Positions 43,179 through 53,670 of a DNA stretch of 64,000 bases are shown in pieces. Under the pieces are notes generated by a model. The model did no database searches and was not told the origin of the DNA. It worked only from the letters and a program-made list of their open reading frames with translations. The position numbers and the translations under genes are program-made. This DNA is from Halorubrum saccharovorum DSM 1137 (GTDB taxonomy: Archaea; Halobacteriota; Halobacteria; Halobacteriales; Haloferacaceae), in the NCBI RefSeq assembly GCF_000337915.1, contig NZ_AOJE01000005.1, forward strand, positions 130,750-194,749, written 5' to 3'. Every line of letters begins with the position of its first letter. Position 1 is the first letter of the stretch.

Positions 43179-45173
43179 TCAGTCGTTCTCCGCCTTCCGC
43201 TGGATCTCCTCGACGATCTCCGGGTTCCGGAGCGTGCTGGTGTTACCCAGCTCTTTCCCGTCGGCGATGTTCTCGAGTAGGCGACGCATGATCTTCCCGG
43301 ACCGCGTCTTCGGCAGATCGGGCGTGAACACGACCTGTTCCGGCCGGGCGATCGGGCCGATGGCGTCCTCGACGCCCGCGACGATCGCGTCGCGGAGCTC
43401 GTCGGTGCCCTCGTACCCGTCTTCGGTGGTCACGTACGCGTACACCGCCTCGCCCTTGATGTCGTGGTCACCGCCGACGACGGCCGCCTCGGCGACGCCC
43501 TCGACGCCGACGATCGCCGACTCGATCTCCATCGTTCCGAGTCGATGGCCGGAGACGTTGAGCACGTCGTCGACGCGCCCGAGAACGGTGATGTATCCGT
43601 CCTCGTCGATCTTCGCCCCGTCCTCTGGGAAGTACACCCAGTCCTCGGGGTCGTCGCTGTCGGTGTCGGAGTACTCCGCCCAGTACTCCTCGATGTAGCG
43701 CTCGTCGTTGTTGTACAGCGTCCGGAGCATCCCGGGCCACGGCTTCTGTACCGTGAGGTAGCCGGCCTTCCCCGGCTCGACCTCGTCGCCGAGCGTGTCG
43801 AGGATCTGTACGTCGAGGCCCGGGAGCGGCGGTCCGGCCGCCCCGGGCTTCATGTCTTTGACCCCGGGCAGCGTCGTCACCATCATGCCGCCGGTCTCGG
43901 TCTGCCACCACGTGTCGACGATGGGACACTCCTCGTTCCCGATGTGCTGGTAGTACCACTTCCAGGCGCGCGGGTTGATCGGCTCGCCGACCGTGCCGAG
44001 CAGCCGCAGCGAGGAGAGGTCGTGGCGGTCGGGGAACTCCTCGCCCCACTTCATGAACGCGCGGATCGCGGTGGGCGCGGTGTACAGCTGCGTCGCGTCG
44101 TACTCCTCGACGATCTCCCAGAGCCGGTCGCGCTCCGGGTGGTCGGGCGTCCCCTCGTACATCATCGTCGTCGTCCCGAGCGAGAGCGGTCCGTAGACGA
44201 TGTAGGAGTGCCCCGTGATCCAGCCGATGTCGGCCGAACAGAAGTACGTGTCATCCGGCTTGATGTCGAGGACGGACTGCGAGGTCCACGACACCCACGA
44301 GAGGTAGCCGCCGGTCGTGTGTTTCACGCCCTTCGGCTTCCCGGTCGTCCCCGACGTGTACATCAGGAACAGCATGTCCTCGGCGTCGCGGGTGACCGGC
44401 TCGACCTCGGCGCCCTCGTGGTCCGCGACGAGGTCGCCGTAGTCGATCTGGTCGTCGCCGAGATCGTGACCGAAGCCGTCGCCGTTCGGGCCGAGCCGGT
44501 CGACGACGACCGTCGTCGTGTCGTGTTCGACGTCCGCGAGCCCCTCGTTGGCCTTGTCGAGGTGGTCGAGGGGGTCGCCGCGGCGGTAGTAGCCGTCGCA
44601 GGTGACGAGGTACTCCGAGTCCGCGGAGTTCATCCGCGTCGCGAGCGCGTCGGCCGAGAACCCGGCGAAGACGACGCTGTGGGGCGCGCCGATGCGGGCG
44701 CACGCCAGCATCGCGATCGGCAGCTCCGGGATCATCGGCATGTACATCGTCACCACGTCGTCCTCTTCGACGCCCTGCGCCCGGAGCGCCGCCGCGAACT
44801 CGTTGACCTCGCGGTGGAGCTCCTCGTAGGTGAACGACCGGTCGTCCTCGTCGACGGGCTCGCCGACCCACTCGATCGCGACCTCGTCGCCGCGCTCGTC
44901 GAGGTGTCGGTCGAGGCAGTTGGCCGACGCGTTCAGCTCGCCGCCCGTGAACCACTCGTAGAAGGGAGGGTTGCTGTCGTCCAACACCTGGTCGTACCCC
45001 GTCTCCCAGTCGAGCAGATCGGCGGCCGCCTCCCAGCACTCCGGCCAGTTCTCCTCGAACTCGTCGTAGATACCGGGATCCGAGACGTTCGCCTGTTCGA
45101 CGAACGACTCCTGCGGCTCGAACACCTCCTGCTCTGCGAGTCTCGCTTCCAGTTGACCGTCTCCCTCTGTCAT
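43179..45173 (-). CDS. acs: Acetyl-CoA synthetase (acs1)
   Basis: The protein is 664 aa from ATG 45171-45173 (MTEGDGQLEARL). AMP-forming acyl-CoA synthetase: P-loop YTSGTTGKPKGVKHT, DIGWITGHSYIVYGPL, DTWWQTETGGMM (A5), the A8 hinge GRVDDVLNVSGHRLGTMEIE, and the A10 lysine in PKTRSGKIMRRLL. The Trp-containing WWQTETG loop is the acetate-pocket signature of Acs. It makes acetyl-CoA from acetate, ATP and CoA. A strong TATA (gtttatatg) is placed for a leaderless mRNA. The DUF4212-symporter-Usp genes follow 112 nt downstream. Confidence 0.95.
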   Translation of the reverse strand: MTEGDGQLEARLAEQEVFEPQESFVEQANVSDPGIYDEFEENWPECWEAAADLLDWETGYDQVLDDSNPPFYEWFTGGELNASANCLDRHLDERGDEVAIEWVGEPVDEDDRSFTYEELHREVNEFAAALRAQGVEEDDVVTMYMPMIPELPIAMLACARIGAPHSVVFAGFSADALATRMNSADSEYLVTCDGYYRRGDPLDHLDKANEGLADVEHDTTTVVVDRLGPNGDGFGHDLGDDQIDYGDLVADHEGAEVEPVTRDAEDMLFLMYTSGTTGKPKGVKHTTGGYLSWVSWTSQSVLDIKPDDTYFCSADIGWITGHSYIVYGPLSLGTTTMMYEGTPDHPERDRLWEIVEEYDATQLYTAPTAIRAFMKWGEEFPDRHDLSSLRLLGTVGEPINPRAWKWYYQHIGNEECPIVDTWWQTETGGMMVTTLPGVKDMKPGAAGPPLPGLDVQILDTLGDEVEPGKAGYLTVQKPWPGMLRTLYNNDERYIEEYWAEYSDTDSDDPEDWVYFPEDGAKIDEDGYITVLGRVDDVLNVSGHRLGTMEIESAIVGVEGVAEAAVVGGDHDIKGEAVYAYVTTEDGYEGTDELRDAIVAGVEDAIGPIARPEQVVFTPDLPKTRSGKIMRRLLENIADGKELGNTSTLRNPEIVEEIQRKAEND

Positions 45174-45200
45174 GGTACGGGCATACCCAACCGATCTCAC

Positions 45201-45209
45201 CATATAAAC
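45201..45209 (-). promoter_or_regulatory. TATA box of acs1
   Basis: Minus-strand gtttatatg is centred ~32 nt before ATG 45173. Confidence 0.65.
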
Positions 45210-45282
45210 GCTGGCGCTAAATACGAAAAATCGTGAAGGATACGGGCCACAATTCGGAGCGTCTCGGCCGCTCGGCTTCGAT

Positions 45283-47091
45283 TCACCTCTGATCGGGGCG
45301 TCGCGCCCGCCGGCCGTCCTCGAAGAGCTCGTCGAGCAGCCTGCGTTGCGCCTTCCGGAGGTGGTTGTGGAACGTCGGCGAGGAGACGTCCATGGCGTCG
45401 GCGACCTCTTCGGCGGTGCTCCCCCGCGGCCAGTCGAAGTACCCGCCGTGGTACGCGGCCGACAGCGCGGCCCACTGCCGATCGGTGAATCGGTCCGTGA
45501 CCCCCTCCCGCAGCGAGTCCTCGCTCCGTGGCGACCGAGGGACCGACTCCTTGCTCGCGAGCCGCGCGTCGGAGAACGCGCTCCGGAACCCGTCGGCGAC
45601 GGGGCGGACGTCGGCGCCCTCCGGGAGGTCCGCGACGACTCTGACCCGTCCGTCCTCCGCGGTCGCGTCGCGGACGGTCGCACCGTGCTCCGTGAGCGTC
45701 CGGACAGCGGATCCACCCTCCACGCGAGCGGACACGTCGCAGCCGTTCTCGCGGGTCTCGATCACGCGGAGGTCCGAGACGCCGGACGCGCCCGCGACCG
45801 CGTCGGCCAGCGCCTGCGGGCGCGCCCCCTCGACGGAGAGGTAGAAGCGAGAGGCCTCGTCGTCGACCGCCACGGTCGAGGCCAGTTCGATCCGACAGCC
45901 GAGCGCGGCGCTCGCGCGGGCGAGGAACGCCCCCTCGTCGCCGGTGTGGAACTCCACCTCGGTCACGGTGTCCGAGTGGAGCAGGTCGCGCCAGCGCCGC
46001 GCGGTCACCGCCCACCCGAGACACCGGCCGAGCGCCGCGATCTCCCGACGCTCGACCGGCGAGACTGGGGGTAGGGGGGGATCTCCCCCGGTGACGACGC
46101 ACAGCGCGCCGTGTGTCACGTCGCGGTACCGGAGGGGAACCGCGACCCCCGGCCGACCGGCGGTCGCGGGCAATCCCTCGGTCGCGATCGGCTCCCCCTC
46201 CTCGACCGCGTCGATCCACGGCCCGTCGCCGGTGACGCCGCGGTCGACGAGCGTCCCCCGGTCGGCTCCGGCCGCGCCCGCGATCTCGACGCGTTCGCGG
46301 TTCCCCGTCCCGCGGACGACCCACGCCTCGGCCCAGCGGTCGGACTCGACCACGCCCTCGGGAACCGCCGCGAGGGGCGTCGACCGGTCGTCGCCGTCGG
46401 CGAGCGCCTCGAACCCGCCGAGGGCGGTCGGCGCCGAACCCCCTGCCGATCCGCCCGCGGGACCGGCCCGACCGTCGGCGACGGCCTCGGCGATCGCCTC
46501 CCCGTCGAGCGGTCCGAGGTAGCCGTCGAGCGTCCCCATCGTCTCCCAGCCGCCGGCCTCGCGGACGGCGTGGGGGTCGACGCCGCGGTCGACGAGGAGC
46601 CGCCGCGCGAAGGTCCGGCGGAGGTCTCGCGGGGTCACGTCGGGGTCGACGAGGCCGTCGGTCCGCGCCGCCGCGCGCTCCGCCGTCTCGCTCACGATCA
46701 TCTGGACGCGCCGGGGCGACACGTCGACGAACGGCTCCGTCTCGCCCAGGTCGGCGCTCTCGGCGTACCGCCGCAACTCCGCCGCCAGCGACGCCGGGAT
46801 CGCCGTCTCGCGCGCGACCGCCTCTCGGTCTCGCGCCGCGGTCTCCGCCTTCGTGTCGCCGCCCGCTCCCGACTCCGATCCCTCGTTCGGTCCAGCGCCG
46901 TCCGCTGGGACCGCGAGGAGCGAGACATCGGCGTCGCCCTCCGTCTCTCGGAGGTGTCGCGGGGCGACGCGCGTGATCTCCCCGGTTCGGAGGCCGGCCT
47001 CGCCGCCGAGGCGGACGACCAGCGCCGCGCGGTACGTCTCCGCCGCAGTCACGAGCGAGTCGTACGCGTCGGCGTCCAATCCGTCGGCCAT
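45283..47091 (-). CDS. Bat-type regulator with N-terminal tyrosine-recombinase-like domain
   Basis: The protein is 602 aa from ATG 47089-47091 (MADGLDADAYDSL); upstream in-frame ATG 47202 is less likely given a TATA-like block at 47118-47128. Residues ~15-200 mirror a tyrosine-recombinase catalytic domain: Arg35 (GLRTGEI), TPRDLRRTFARRLL (Arg158, but Arg155 where His is expected), GGW (Trp182) and Tyr191 (YLGPL). No N-terminal core-binding domain exists. Then come a GAF-like domain (~255-390), a Bat-family middle domain (~395-535) and a C-terminal HTH_10 (TDRQWAALSAAYHGGYFDWP..STAEEVADAMDVSSPTFHNHL). Probably a transcription activator; position between two acs genes suggests acetate control. 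Confidence 0.88.
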   Translation of the reverse strand: MADGLDADAYDSLVTAAETYRAALVVRLGGEAGLRTGEITRVAPRHLRETEGDADVSLLAVPADGAGPNEGSESGAGGDTKAETAARDREAVARETAIPASLAAELRRYAESADLGETEPFVDVSPRRVQMIVSETAERAAARTDGLVDPDVTPRDLRRTFARRLLVDRGVDPHAVREAGGWETMGTLDGYLGPLDGEAIAEAVADGRAGPAGGSAGGSAPTALGGFEALADGDDRSTPLAAVPEGVVESDRWAEAWVVRGTGNRERVEIAGAAGADRGTLVDRGVTGDGPWIDAVEEGEPIATEGLPATAGRPGVAVPLRYRDVTHGALCVVTGGDPPLPPVSPVERREIAALGRCLGWAVTARRWRDLLHSDTVTEVEFHTGDEGAFLARASAALGCRIELASTVAVDDEASRFYLSVEGARPQALADAVAGASGVSDLRVIETRENGCDVSARVEGGSAVRTLTEHGATVRDATAEDGRVRVVADLPEGADVRPVADGFRSAFSDARLASKESVPRSPRSEDSLREGVTDRFTDRQWAALSAAYHGGYFDWPRGSTAEEVADAMDVSSPTFHNHLRKAQRRLLDELFEDGRRARRPDQR

Positions 47092-47311
47092 TCGTTTCGT
47101 ATTCACAGCGAGATGCGAAGTAAGTGTTTCCCCGAAAACTCGTGTTAATCGAGTTCTCAACTCTGGTTGGGTTTCTAATGCTCCTCTCGCGGTCGAGAAC
47201 ACTCCGATCGATTACCGATCTATTTCGCTTTCAAATTGCTAGCCGAAACGATGTCAGAACACGACTGTCGCGTGACGGGGAGATCCCCCGCTCGCGCTCG
47301 AAGCCGTCGGT
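47092..47311 (-). promoter_or_regulatory. Upstream region of the Bat-type regulator
   Basis: This non-coding gap contains a TATA-like minus-strand cacttactt (~47119-47127) and a short palindrome GAGTTctcAACTC at 47151-47163. A/T content is higher than in flanking genes. No gene is seen. Confidence 0.4.
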
Positions 47312-47548
47312 TCAGACCGTTTCGGTGATTCCCCACGTGATGTGATCCCACAGTCGCTCGTAACTGTAGTAGGTTATCGTCTTCACCACGTTGGCGACCA
47401 GTCCGATGTTCACGGCGGCGCTGATGTCGTCGACGACGATCCAAGCCACGAGAACGGTGATCGCGACCATGAGCGCCCGGTAGCAGAGGGTCTTCGCGAG
47501 CGCCCGCTTCCGCGCGTGTAGCGCCGAACGAGAGACGAGACTGCTCAT
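47312..47548 (-). CDS. DUF2061 membrane protein
   Basis: The protein is 78 aa. The sequence ALAKTLCYRALMVAITVLVAW, then NIGLVANVVKTITYYSYERLWDHITWG matches the DUF2061 family: two hydrophobic helices and a conserved YYxYERLW end. It is a small inner-membrane protein of unknown function. It follows acs2 in the same direction, separated by 73 nt carrying a strong inverted repeat. Confidence 0.85.
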   Translation of the reverse strand: MSSLVSRSALHARKRALAKTLCYRALMVAITVLVAWIVVDDISAAVNIGLVANVVKTITYYSYERLWDHITWGITETV

Positions 47549-47585
47549 GGGGCGTGAGACGGACTGCAGCGCTAAGAAACCTACA

Positions 47586-47615
47586 GTAGTTTCTAATATC
47601 TGAAAAAGAAACTAC
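47586..47615. promoter_or_regulatory. Inverted repeat between acs2 and DUF2061 gene
   Basis: GTAGTTTCT (47586-47594) and AGAAACTAC (47607-47615) form a perfect 9-bp inverted repeat with a 12-nt A/T-rich spacer. A third related half-site AGAAACcTAC is at 47575-47584. It is placed to act as a terminator hairpin after acs2 or as an operator for DUF2061. Confidence 0.6.
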
Positions 47616-47621
47616 TATCAG

Positions 47622-49586
<1,965 letters not shown>

Positions 49587-49648
49587 GATACTACCTCACA
49601 ATCGAAGGAATGTATACTTTGTCCGCGACGCCGGCACGTCGGATTCCA

Positions 49649-49668
49649 CCCACGGCTGAAGCCGTGGG
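49649..49668. mobile_element. Isolated IS200/IS605-type terminal hairpin
   Basis: CCCACGGCT-GA-AGCCGTGGG is a perfect 9-bp stem. The motif (cccacggct..agccgtggg) is the hairpin seen at the ends of haloarchaeal IS200/IS605/IS1341-type (TnpB) elements. No tnpA or tnpB gene is present nearby, so it is a scar or solo end. It lies between hflX and acs2. Confidence 0.55.
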
Positions 49669-49687
49669 CCTACTCCTTGTTACTCTG

Positions 49688-49742
49688 TGAGACCGGTCGA
49701 GGGAGGTCAGAGCGATCAGAGAAGATGAGACCGGTCGAGGGA
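49688..49742 (+). repeat. 17-nt direct repeats downstream of hflX
   Basis: tgagaccggtcgaggga occurs at 49688-49704 and 49726-49742 (38-nt period), between the IS-like hairpin and the hflX stop. Confidence 0.8.
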
Positions 49743-49763
49743 GGGAGGGGGAGAGCCGGACGT

Positions 49764-51119
49764 CTACCTCGACTCCGCGGGCGCCAGCCCGGCCGCCTTC
49801 GACCGGGCGCGCGCGACGATCGACGGCTTCGCCTCGAAGTCGAGCGTGACCTGGTCGTCCGCGTACGTCTCCTCCTCGACGTGGCCGTGGTCGTGGATCC
49901 ACGAGACGAGGCTCATCGCGTCGTCGGAGAGGGGGAGGACGAGCCGCTCGCGCTCCCAGTCCGGCAGCTCCGCCTCGACGCGGTCCCGGAGCTCCGCGAC
50001 GCCGGCGCCCGTCTTCGCCGAGACGGCGACGGGGTCCGGCGCGACCCCAGAGAGCGCGGCGCGCTTGTCGGCCAGTTCGCCCGGAGCCAGCCGGTCGACC
50101 TTGTTGAACACGGTGACGACGGGGGCCTCGTTGCGCTCGTAGAGGGTGTCGTGGCTCGTGACGAGCTTCTCGCGCATCTCCTCGACCGGCTCGCTGGCGT
50201 CGACGACGAGCAGCACGAGGTCGGCGCGGTACACCGAGTCGAGCGTCGACTCGAACGACTCCACCAGCCAGTGAGGGAGGTCCGAGATGAACCCGACCGT
50301 GTCGGTCAAGAGCACGTCGCGCTTCTCCATCTCGGCCCGGCGGGTGGTGGTGCCGAGCGTGGTGAACAGCATGTCCTGCGACTCGGCGGTCGTGTCGAGG
50401 TCGGGGTGGCGCTCGGCGTTCTCGTCGACATCGATCTCGGCCGCGAGCCGGCGCATCAGCGTCGACTTCCCGGCGTTGGTGTAGCCCGCGAGCGCCACCA
50501 GGTCGAACCCGGAGTCGCGGCGCTGCTCGCGGCGCGCCTCCTCCTTCTCCGCGATCGACTCCAGCTCGTCGCGGATCTCGGATATCTGGCGTTTGATGTC
50601 GCGCTCGACGCTCTCGTCGTACTCGCCGAGCCCCATGAACCCGGGACGCTCGTCGCGCTTCGCGAGGCTCGCCTTCGCCTCCGCGCGCGGAAGCTCGTAC
50701 CGCAGTTCGGCGAGTTCGACCTGAAGCTGCGCTTTCCGGGTGTTGGCGCGCTGCCCGAAAATCTCGAGAATGAGCGTGAACCGGTCGATCACCTCGACGC
50801 CCTCGGGAAGCTCGCCGCCGATGTTGAACGTCTGGTACGGCCCCACGTCGTTGTCGATGATGACGGCTCCGGCGCCGGTCCGGCGGACCAGGTCGCGGAG
50901 CTCGGAGACCTTCCCCTTCCCGAACATGAACGCGGCGTCCTCGGTGCGGGTCTGGGTGAGCTCGCCGACCACCTCGTAGCCCGCGGCGGCCGCGAGCTGC
51001 GTGATCTCCGTCAGGTCCGCCGATCCGGACTCGACGCGCTTGGCGACGACCGCGCGTCGCTCACGGGGGGCCGATTCGGTGTCTCCGTCGGTGCTCGCAC
51101 CCTCGGCGCTCCCGGTCAT
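49764..51119 (-). CDS. hflX: GTPase HflX
   Basis: The protein is 451 aa. An N-terminal HflX domain (AGYEVVGELTQTRTEDAAFMFGKGKVSEL, DNDVGPYQTFNIGG) and a coiled-coil linker (SVERDIKRQISEIRDELESI) precede the G domain: G1 GYTNAGKST, G2 T in LFTTLGTTTR, G3 DTVGF, G4 NKVD, G5 SAKTG. HflX binds ribosomes and helps recycle or rescue stalled 50S/70S particles. An acidic extension of ~20 residues is at the N-terminus. Its ATG overlaps the stop of the DUF2209-like gene (51116-51119), so the two form an operon. Confidence 0.95.
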   Translation of the reverse strand: MTGSAEGASTDGDTESAPRERRAVVAKRVESGSADLTEITQLAAAAGYEVVGELTQTRTEDAAFMFGKGKVSELRDLVRRTGAGAVIIDNDVGPYQTFNIGGELPEGVEVIDRFTLILEIFGQRANTRKAQLQVELAELRYELPRAEAKASLAKRDERPGFMGLGEYDESVERDIKRQISEIRDELESIAEKEEARREQRRDSGFDLVALAGYTNAGKSTLMRRLAAEIDVDENAERHPDLDTTAESQDMLFTTLGTTTRRAEMEKRDVLLTDTVGFISDLPHWLVESFESTLDSVYRADLVLLVVDASEPVEEMREKLVTSHDTLYERNEAPVVTVFNKVDRLAPGELADKRAALSGVAPDPVAVSAKTGAGVAELRDRVEAELPDWERERLVLPLSDDAMSLVSWIHDHGHVEEETYADDQVTLDFEAKPSIVARARSKAAGLAPAESR

Positions 51120-51551
51120 AACAGGAGGTCGCGGGCGGCGTACGCGGCGTGGTGTGCTGCCTGCACTGTTTCGCGTTCCCCTATGCTCTCGACGTATTTA
51201 AACTCGGGTTGGAAGCTCAGTCCCACCCGCTCCGCGGGCTCCTCGTAGAACTCACCGCCCTCCGCGACGATCGGTCCCCCCGGCGGCTCCGGGAGGTTCC
51301 CGACCGCCTCGGCCGTGAGCGCCACGGTCGCGTCGAGTGTGGGGCCTTCGCGCACGGCGGCGAACCCCATCCCTTCGACCGTCCGGATCCGCGTCGAGTC
51401 GATCCGGGCGTGGACAGCGGCCGCGACCATCAGGTACTCGCCGTCCTCCTCGTGGCGGCCGCTGATGTCGACGCCGACGACCTCAGGGGCGGGGGCCCGC
51501 CACCTCGGTTCGGTCGGGACGCGGGTCGGCTGCGGAGGCTGTCGTCTCCAT
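51116..51551 (-). CDS. DUF2209-like protein, probable N-terminal frameshift
   Basis: The conserved part begins EVVGVDISGRHEEDGEYLMVAAAVHARID and runs to RDLLL, typical of the archaeal DUF2209 family (RNase-H-like start 'VDxSGRH..DGE'); function unknown. No good start lies in that frame: the only upstream ATG (51628) adds an Arg-rich segment unlike haloarchaeal protein. In the adjacent frame ATG 51549-51551 opens METTASAADPRPDRTEVAG and runs to a stop exactly where the conserved frame begins, across the gggcccccgcccc homopolymer. One extra C there would explain it: either a real frameshift or an assembly error. It overlaps the hflX start by four bases. Confidence 0.7.
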
Positions 51552-51659
51552 ACGCCGGAATAGATCCCCTGACGAATTGAACGTTTCCGTGGTGGGCGGC
51601 GTCGCTTCCGCGGTGGGACTCGCCACAAACGTCTTCACCGGAGACCGGCCAGTGTCGGT

Positions 51660-52292
51660 ATGGTCCGCCGGATCCGAGGGCCCCTCCCCGCAATTACACT
51701 GGTCCTTGTCCTCCTTCTGGCCGGCTGTTCCGGGCTGCCCGCCACGGACCGACAGGAATCGACTTCCGAACCGACGGTGGAGGAGTTCCCGTATCCCTCA
51801 GGCTGGTCACAAGACGAGATCGCAGACCTCCCCGCCGCGCTGGAAGCGCACGACGCGACGGTGAACAACGCCTCCCGCAGAACTCGATTGAGCATCGTCA
51901 GCGGGGACGGAAACCGCACGACTGTGAGAGCGGTAGACACCGATTCCGGAACCGCCTCAGTGCGATGGAGCGATACGCTGTTCGGTAGCGACGTTCACTA
52001 TTACTACAGCGACGAGGGCGTTTTCGAGTACGACCGCACGACGGGTGAGCTGACCCGAAACCTCGACGAAAAGAGGGTACCAGCTCGCTTCGCCTCCTAC
52101 GAGACGCTGATACGGCCCCTGTCGGAGGTCGGAGTGAACGCGACCGGGCACGTCGTCGTCACTGAGAAGGGATACATCGCGGAATTCAACGTCACGAGGG
52201 GAAACGACGGGTTCTCCCGGCAGACGAGATACGACGTTTCCGAGTTCGGAGACGCGACGGTGATCCGGCCGGCGTGGATGCCGGAGAAGTAG
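51660..52292 (+). CDS. Haloarchaeal lipoprotein of unknown function
   Basis: The protein is 210 aa. The N-terminus MVRRIRGPLPAITLVLVLLLAGC has a charged end, a hydrophobic core and the lipobox LAGC. It is therefore exported and anchored by lipid at Cys23. The mature domain (AALEAHDATVNNASRRTRLSI, VHYYYSDEGVFEYDRTTGELTRNL, PLSEVGVNATGHVVVTEKG) is beta-rich, with several N-x-S/T sites. It resembles LolA/outer-surface lipoprotein-like haloarchaeal families with no known function. It is convergent with the sugar-acid dehydratase gene across a palindromic spacer. Confidence 0.82.
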   Translation: MVRRIRGPLPAITLVLVLLLAGCSGLPATDRQESTSEPTVEEFPYPSGWSQDEIADLPAALEAHDATVNNASRRTRLSIVSGDGNRTTVRAVDTDSGTASVRWSDTLFGSDVHYYYSDEGVFEYDRTTGELTRNLDEKRVPARFASYETLIRPLSEVGVNATGHVVVTEKGYIAEFNVTRGNDGFSRQTRYDVSEFGDATVIRPAWMPEK

Positions 52293-52321
52293 CGATCGAC
52301 GAAGCTACGCCCGCCTGTCGA

Positions 52322-52444
52322 GTTCGACTTCGCTACGCTCAGTCGAACACCGGCCGACCGCGTCGGCCGAGCCTGACCCGGCTACGCCGGATCGAACACC
52401 GCCTGACTGCGTCAGGCGGGCTCGACGAGGCTTACGCCTCGTCG
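52322..52444. repeat. Degenerate tandem repeat of palindromic units (possible bidirectional terminator)
   Basis: The convergent intergenic region holds a series of hairpins: GTTCGACT/AGTCGAAC (52322-52348), CGGCCGAC/GTCGGCCG (52351-52369), GCCTGAC/GTCAGGC (52401-52417) and CGACGAGGC/GCCTCGTCG (52423-52444). Two similar ~45-nt blocks (both starting tcgaacacc and ending in ggctacgcc or ggcttacgcc) make a tandem repeat. The last hairpin overlaps the 3' end of the dehydratase gene. Confidence 0.7.
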
Positions 52445-53670
52445 AACAGCGTCTCGCCCTCGACCATGTGCTCCTCGACGGTGTCCAGATCGAGCGTGAG
52501 GCCGATCCCCGGCTTCTCCGGCACCTCGATGTAACCGTCCTCGATGACATCCTCCTCGACGAGATCCTCCCACCAGCCGAGCTCGTAGGAGTGGTACTCG
52601 ATCGCGAGCGAGTTCGGGATGGAGGTGCCGACGTGGGCCGCCGCCATCGTCGCGATCGGGGAGGCGACGTTGTGCATCGCGACGGGAACGTAGTACTGGT
52701 TCGCAACGTCAGCGATCTTGCGGGTCTCGCGCATCCCGCCGACCTTCGGCAGGTCGGGCGCGACGATGTCGACCGCCTGGTTCTCGATGAGGCGGCGGAG
52801 CTCCGTGACGCGGTAGCGGTTCTCGCCGACCGTGATCGGCGTGGTCGTGTTCTTCGTCACTTCCTCCTGCACGTCGAGGTTCTCCGGCGGGACGGGGTCT
52901 TCGAGCCACCACACGTCGTACTCCTCGATGGCGTCCGCGAGGCGCTTCGCGGAGCCGCCCGAGAACGTCCAGTGGCAGTCGAACGCCACGTCGGCCTTGT
53001 CCTTCACGCGCTCGGTGACCGTCTCGACGATCTCCGCCTTGTGGCGGATCTCGCCGGGGCGCAGGTGACGGTTCGCGCGGTCCTTCTCGAAGCCGCTCGG
53101 CACGTCGAGGTCGAACTTCAGAGCGTCGTAGCCGAGCTCGTCGACGACGCGCTCGGCCTCGTCGGCGCACGCCTCGGGGTCGGCCTCCTCCTCGGTGTGG
53201 CAGTCGCAGTACACGCGCATCTTGTCGCGGTACTTGCCGCCGAGCAGCTGGTAGGCGGGCACGTCGAGGATCTTGCCGGCCACGTCGTGCAGCGCGACCT
53301 CGATCCCGGAGATCGCGGTGACGGTGACGCCCTCGACGGAGCCCTCGCCGGACATCTTCTGGATGAGGTGCTCGTAGAGGCGGTCGATGTCGAGCGGGTT
53401 CTCGCCGATCACGAACGGCTTCATGCGCTCGATGAGTTCCGGCACGCCCGCGCCCCAGTACGCCTCACCGGTGCCGACGACGCCCGCGTCGGTGTACACG
53501 CGGACCAGCGTCCACGGGAAGTTCCCGTCGACCATCGTCGTCTGCACGTCCGTGATCTCGACGTCGCGTCCGCCGCCGCGCGAGCCCGTCGTGCCCATCG
53601 TCTCGGCGGAGAGCTCTCGCATCGTGTACTCCGCGTTCGGGTCGTGGAGCGACTCGTAGTTCCGGCTCAT
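52432..53670 (-). CDS. Enolase-superfamily sugar-acid dehydratase (gluconate/xylonate dehydratase type)
   Basis: The protein is 412 aa. Mandelate-racemase/muconate-lactonizing-enzyme family: N-terminal capping domain (ITDVQTTMVDGNFPWTLVRVYTD), then the barrel with metal ligands in VAFDCHWTFSGG (Asp), WWLEDPVPPEN (Glu) and TVGENRYRVTE (Glu), plus the catalytic His in AMHNVASPIA. Haloarchaeal proteins of this length and N-terminus (start SRNYESLHDPNAEYTMRELSAETMG) are gluconate and xylonate dehydratases of the semi-phosphorylated Entner-Doudoroff or xylose pathways. Which sugar acid it uses is not decided by sequence. It is not next to other sugar genes in this window. Confidence 0.9.
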   Translation of the reverse strand: MSRNYESLHDPNAEYTMRELSAETMGTTGSRGGGRDVEITDVQTTMVDGNFPWTLVRVYTDAGVVGTGEAYWGAGVPELIERMKPFVIGENPLDIDRLYEHLIQKMSGEGSVEGVTVTAISGIEVALHDVAGKILDVPAYQLLGGKYRDKMRVYCDCHTEEEADPEACADEAERVVDELGYDALKFDLDVPSGFEKDRANRHLRPGEIRHKAEIVETVTERVKDKADVAFDCHWTFSGGSAKRLADAIEEYDVWWLEDPVPPENLDVQEEVTKNTTTPITVGENRYRVTELRRLIENQAVDIVAPDLPKVGGMRETRKIADVANQYYVPVAMHNVASPIATMAAAHVGTSIPNSLAIEYHSYELGWWEDLVEEDVIEDGYIEVPEKPGIGLTLDLDTVEEHMVEGETLFDEA

